Shown piece by piece: positions 62,951 through 64,000 of a stretch of DNA of 64,000 bases. The DNA comes from Prosopocoilus inquinatus. Lineage: Eukaryota; Arthropoda; Insecta; Coleoptera; Lucanidae. Position 1 is the stretch's first letter; every line of letters starts with the position of its first letter. Position numbers and translations under genes: made by a program. The DNA lies in NCBI GenBank assembly GCA_036172665.1, contig JAYKNF010000014.1:124001-188000 (forward strand). Direction: 5' to 3'. Below the pieces are notes generated by a model. The model saw only the letters and a program-made list of their open reading frames with translations, ran no database searches and was not told where the DNA came from.

Positions 62951-64000
62951 TTTAAACGAAACAACACATATTAGCGTTGTTCCTGTAATGTATCTAATCG
63001 ATCCTTACTCATCTATCATGTTATTTAACGTTTGGACAGACTCCAGTAACTCTGATGTGAGATACGAAGTTTTTGGACGCAGCAGGAGCTGGAAATAGTT
63101 TTAAACGAAACAACACGTATTAGCGTTGTTCCTGTGCTGTATCTAATCGATCCTTACTTATCTATCATGTTATTTGACGTTTGGGTGGACTCCAGTAACT
63201 CTGATGAGAGATACAAAGATTTCGGACGCAGCAGAAGCTGGAAATACTTTTGAACGATACACCACCTATTAGCGTTGTTCCTGTGATGTATCTAAACGAT
63301 CCTTACTTATCTAACATGTTATTTGACGTTTAGATTTACTCCAGTGTGTCTGATGTGAGATACAAAGTTTTGGGACGCAGCAGGAGCTGGAAATAGTTTT
63401 AAACGAAACAACACGTATTAGCGTTGTTCCTGTGATGTATCTAATCGATCCTTACTCATCTATCATGTTATTTGACGTTTGGGTGGACTCCAGTAACTCT
63501 GATGAGAGATACAAAGATTTCGGACGCAGCAGAAGCTGGAAATACTTTTGAACGATACACCACCTATTAGCGTTGTTCCTGTGATGTATCTAAACGATCC
63601 TTACTTATCTAACATGTTATTTGACGTTTAGATGGACTCCAGTGTGTCTGATGTGAGATACAAAGTTTTGGGACGCAGCAGGAGCTGGAAATAGTTTTAA
63701 ACGAAACAACACGTATTAGCGTTGTTCCTGTGCTGTATCTAATCGATCCTTACTTATCTATCATGTTATTTGACGTTTGGATGGACTCCAGTAACCCTGA
63801 CGTGAGATACGAAGTTCTCGGACGCAGCAGAAGCTGGAAATAGTTTTAAACGAAGCAACAGGCATTAGCGTTGTTCCTGTGATGTATCTAATCGATCCTT
63901 ACTCATCTATCATGTTATTTGACGTTTCGATGGACTCCAGTAACTCTGATGTGAGATACGACGTTTCCGGACGCAGCAGAAGCTGGAAATAGTATTAAAC
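62951..64000 (-). repeat. Inverted arm, terminal segment with 298 bp dimer and 5661 bp repeat
   Basis: The GAACGATACACCACC unit at 63253 recurs at 63551 (298 bp, two monomers). The same unit and its neighbours (CAGTGTGTC type, then GAAGCAACAGGC type) also occur at 57890 and 58191, with offset 5661 bp = 38 x 149 less the one base missing near 59619 (63852 against 58191). A second copy of the 57.8-58.35 kb block therefore starts here and is cut by the window end. Confidence 0.87.

Larger units (their letters stand above)
53428..64000 (-). repeat. Satellite array, inverted orientation, 149 bp monomer
   Basis: From 53428 to the window end the same monomer is read on the other strand: CAACAC landmarks replace GTGTTG and GTTCCTGTGATG replaces CATCACAGGAAC. 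Landmarks at 53544 and 56971 are 23 x 149 apart. 57152 to 63707 is 44 x 149 minus the single base missing near 59619. About 70 monomers are present and the array runs off the right edge. The variant types are those of the left array, so this is the same family turned around, not a different satellite. No gene or unique insert is visible. Confidence 0.97.

Noticed and set aside
1..64000. Telomeric repeat
   Set aside because: No runs of TTAGG, TTAGGG, TTTAGGG or similar; isolated TTAGAT and AATAGG strings are part of the monomer.
53428..64000. Unrelated second satellite family in the right part
   Set aside because: Complementing the strand restores the same 149 bp monomer and the same variant types, so it is an inverted part of one family.

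Overview
The whole 64 kb window is one satellite DNA array. It contains no gene, RNA gene, transposon or unique spacer that I can support. The unit is a 149 bp monomer of about 40% GC, present roughly 430 times head to tail. I fixed its length by stepping along the recurring GTGTTG (or CAACAC on the other strand) landmark; nearly all spacings I checked are exact multiples of 149. Such an array with layered higher-order repeats (HORs) points to eukaryotic centromeric or pericentromeric heterochromatin. I do not recognise the species or a named satellite family. CpG is not depleted (about 9 per monomer), which fits a genome with little CpG methylation, such as many invertebrates, but that is only a hint.

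Layout. Positions 1-53427 read in one orientation, called + here. At 53427/53428 the array flips with no spacer, and 53428-64000 is the same satellite on the - strand. The + part is divided into HOR domains. (1) 1-14368: a 49-monomer, 7301 bp unit present twice. (2) 14398-20504: a mosaic precursor-like zone with 14- and 20-monomer duplications, entered through an 88 bp truncated monomer. (3) 20505-39338: a 56-monomer, 8344 bp unit, about 2.25 copies, with a 9-monomer (1341 bp) duplication nested inside. (4) 39339-40171: a short transition. (5) 40172-44939: a 16-monomer, 2384 bp unit, two copies. (6) 44940-52538: a 17-monomer, 2533 bp unit, three copies. (7) 52539-53427: six mixed monomers ending at the inversion. 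The - part contains inverted stretches that match runs of consecutive monomers from several + domains, plus its own 2-monomer and 7/8-monomer repeats and a 5661 bp long-range repeat.

The monomers fall into recurring variant types. Differences concentrate in the middle of the unit, while the segment around GTTTCGTT...AAAACTATTTCC and the segment AGGAACAACGCTAAT are nearly constant. The constant part includes a dyad-symmetric element and a partial match to the CENP-B box core. The most interesting signals are the abrupt orientation switch, which forms a very long imperfect palindrome with a 22-base loop, the mosaic of inverted blocks in the right arm, and the strict 149 bp register with only a few indels in 64 kb. 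I reject the few short reading frames present as products of the repeat.
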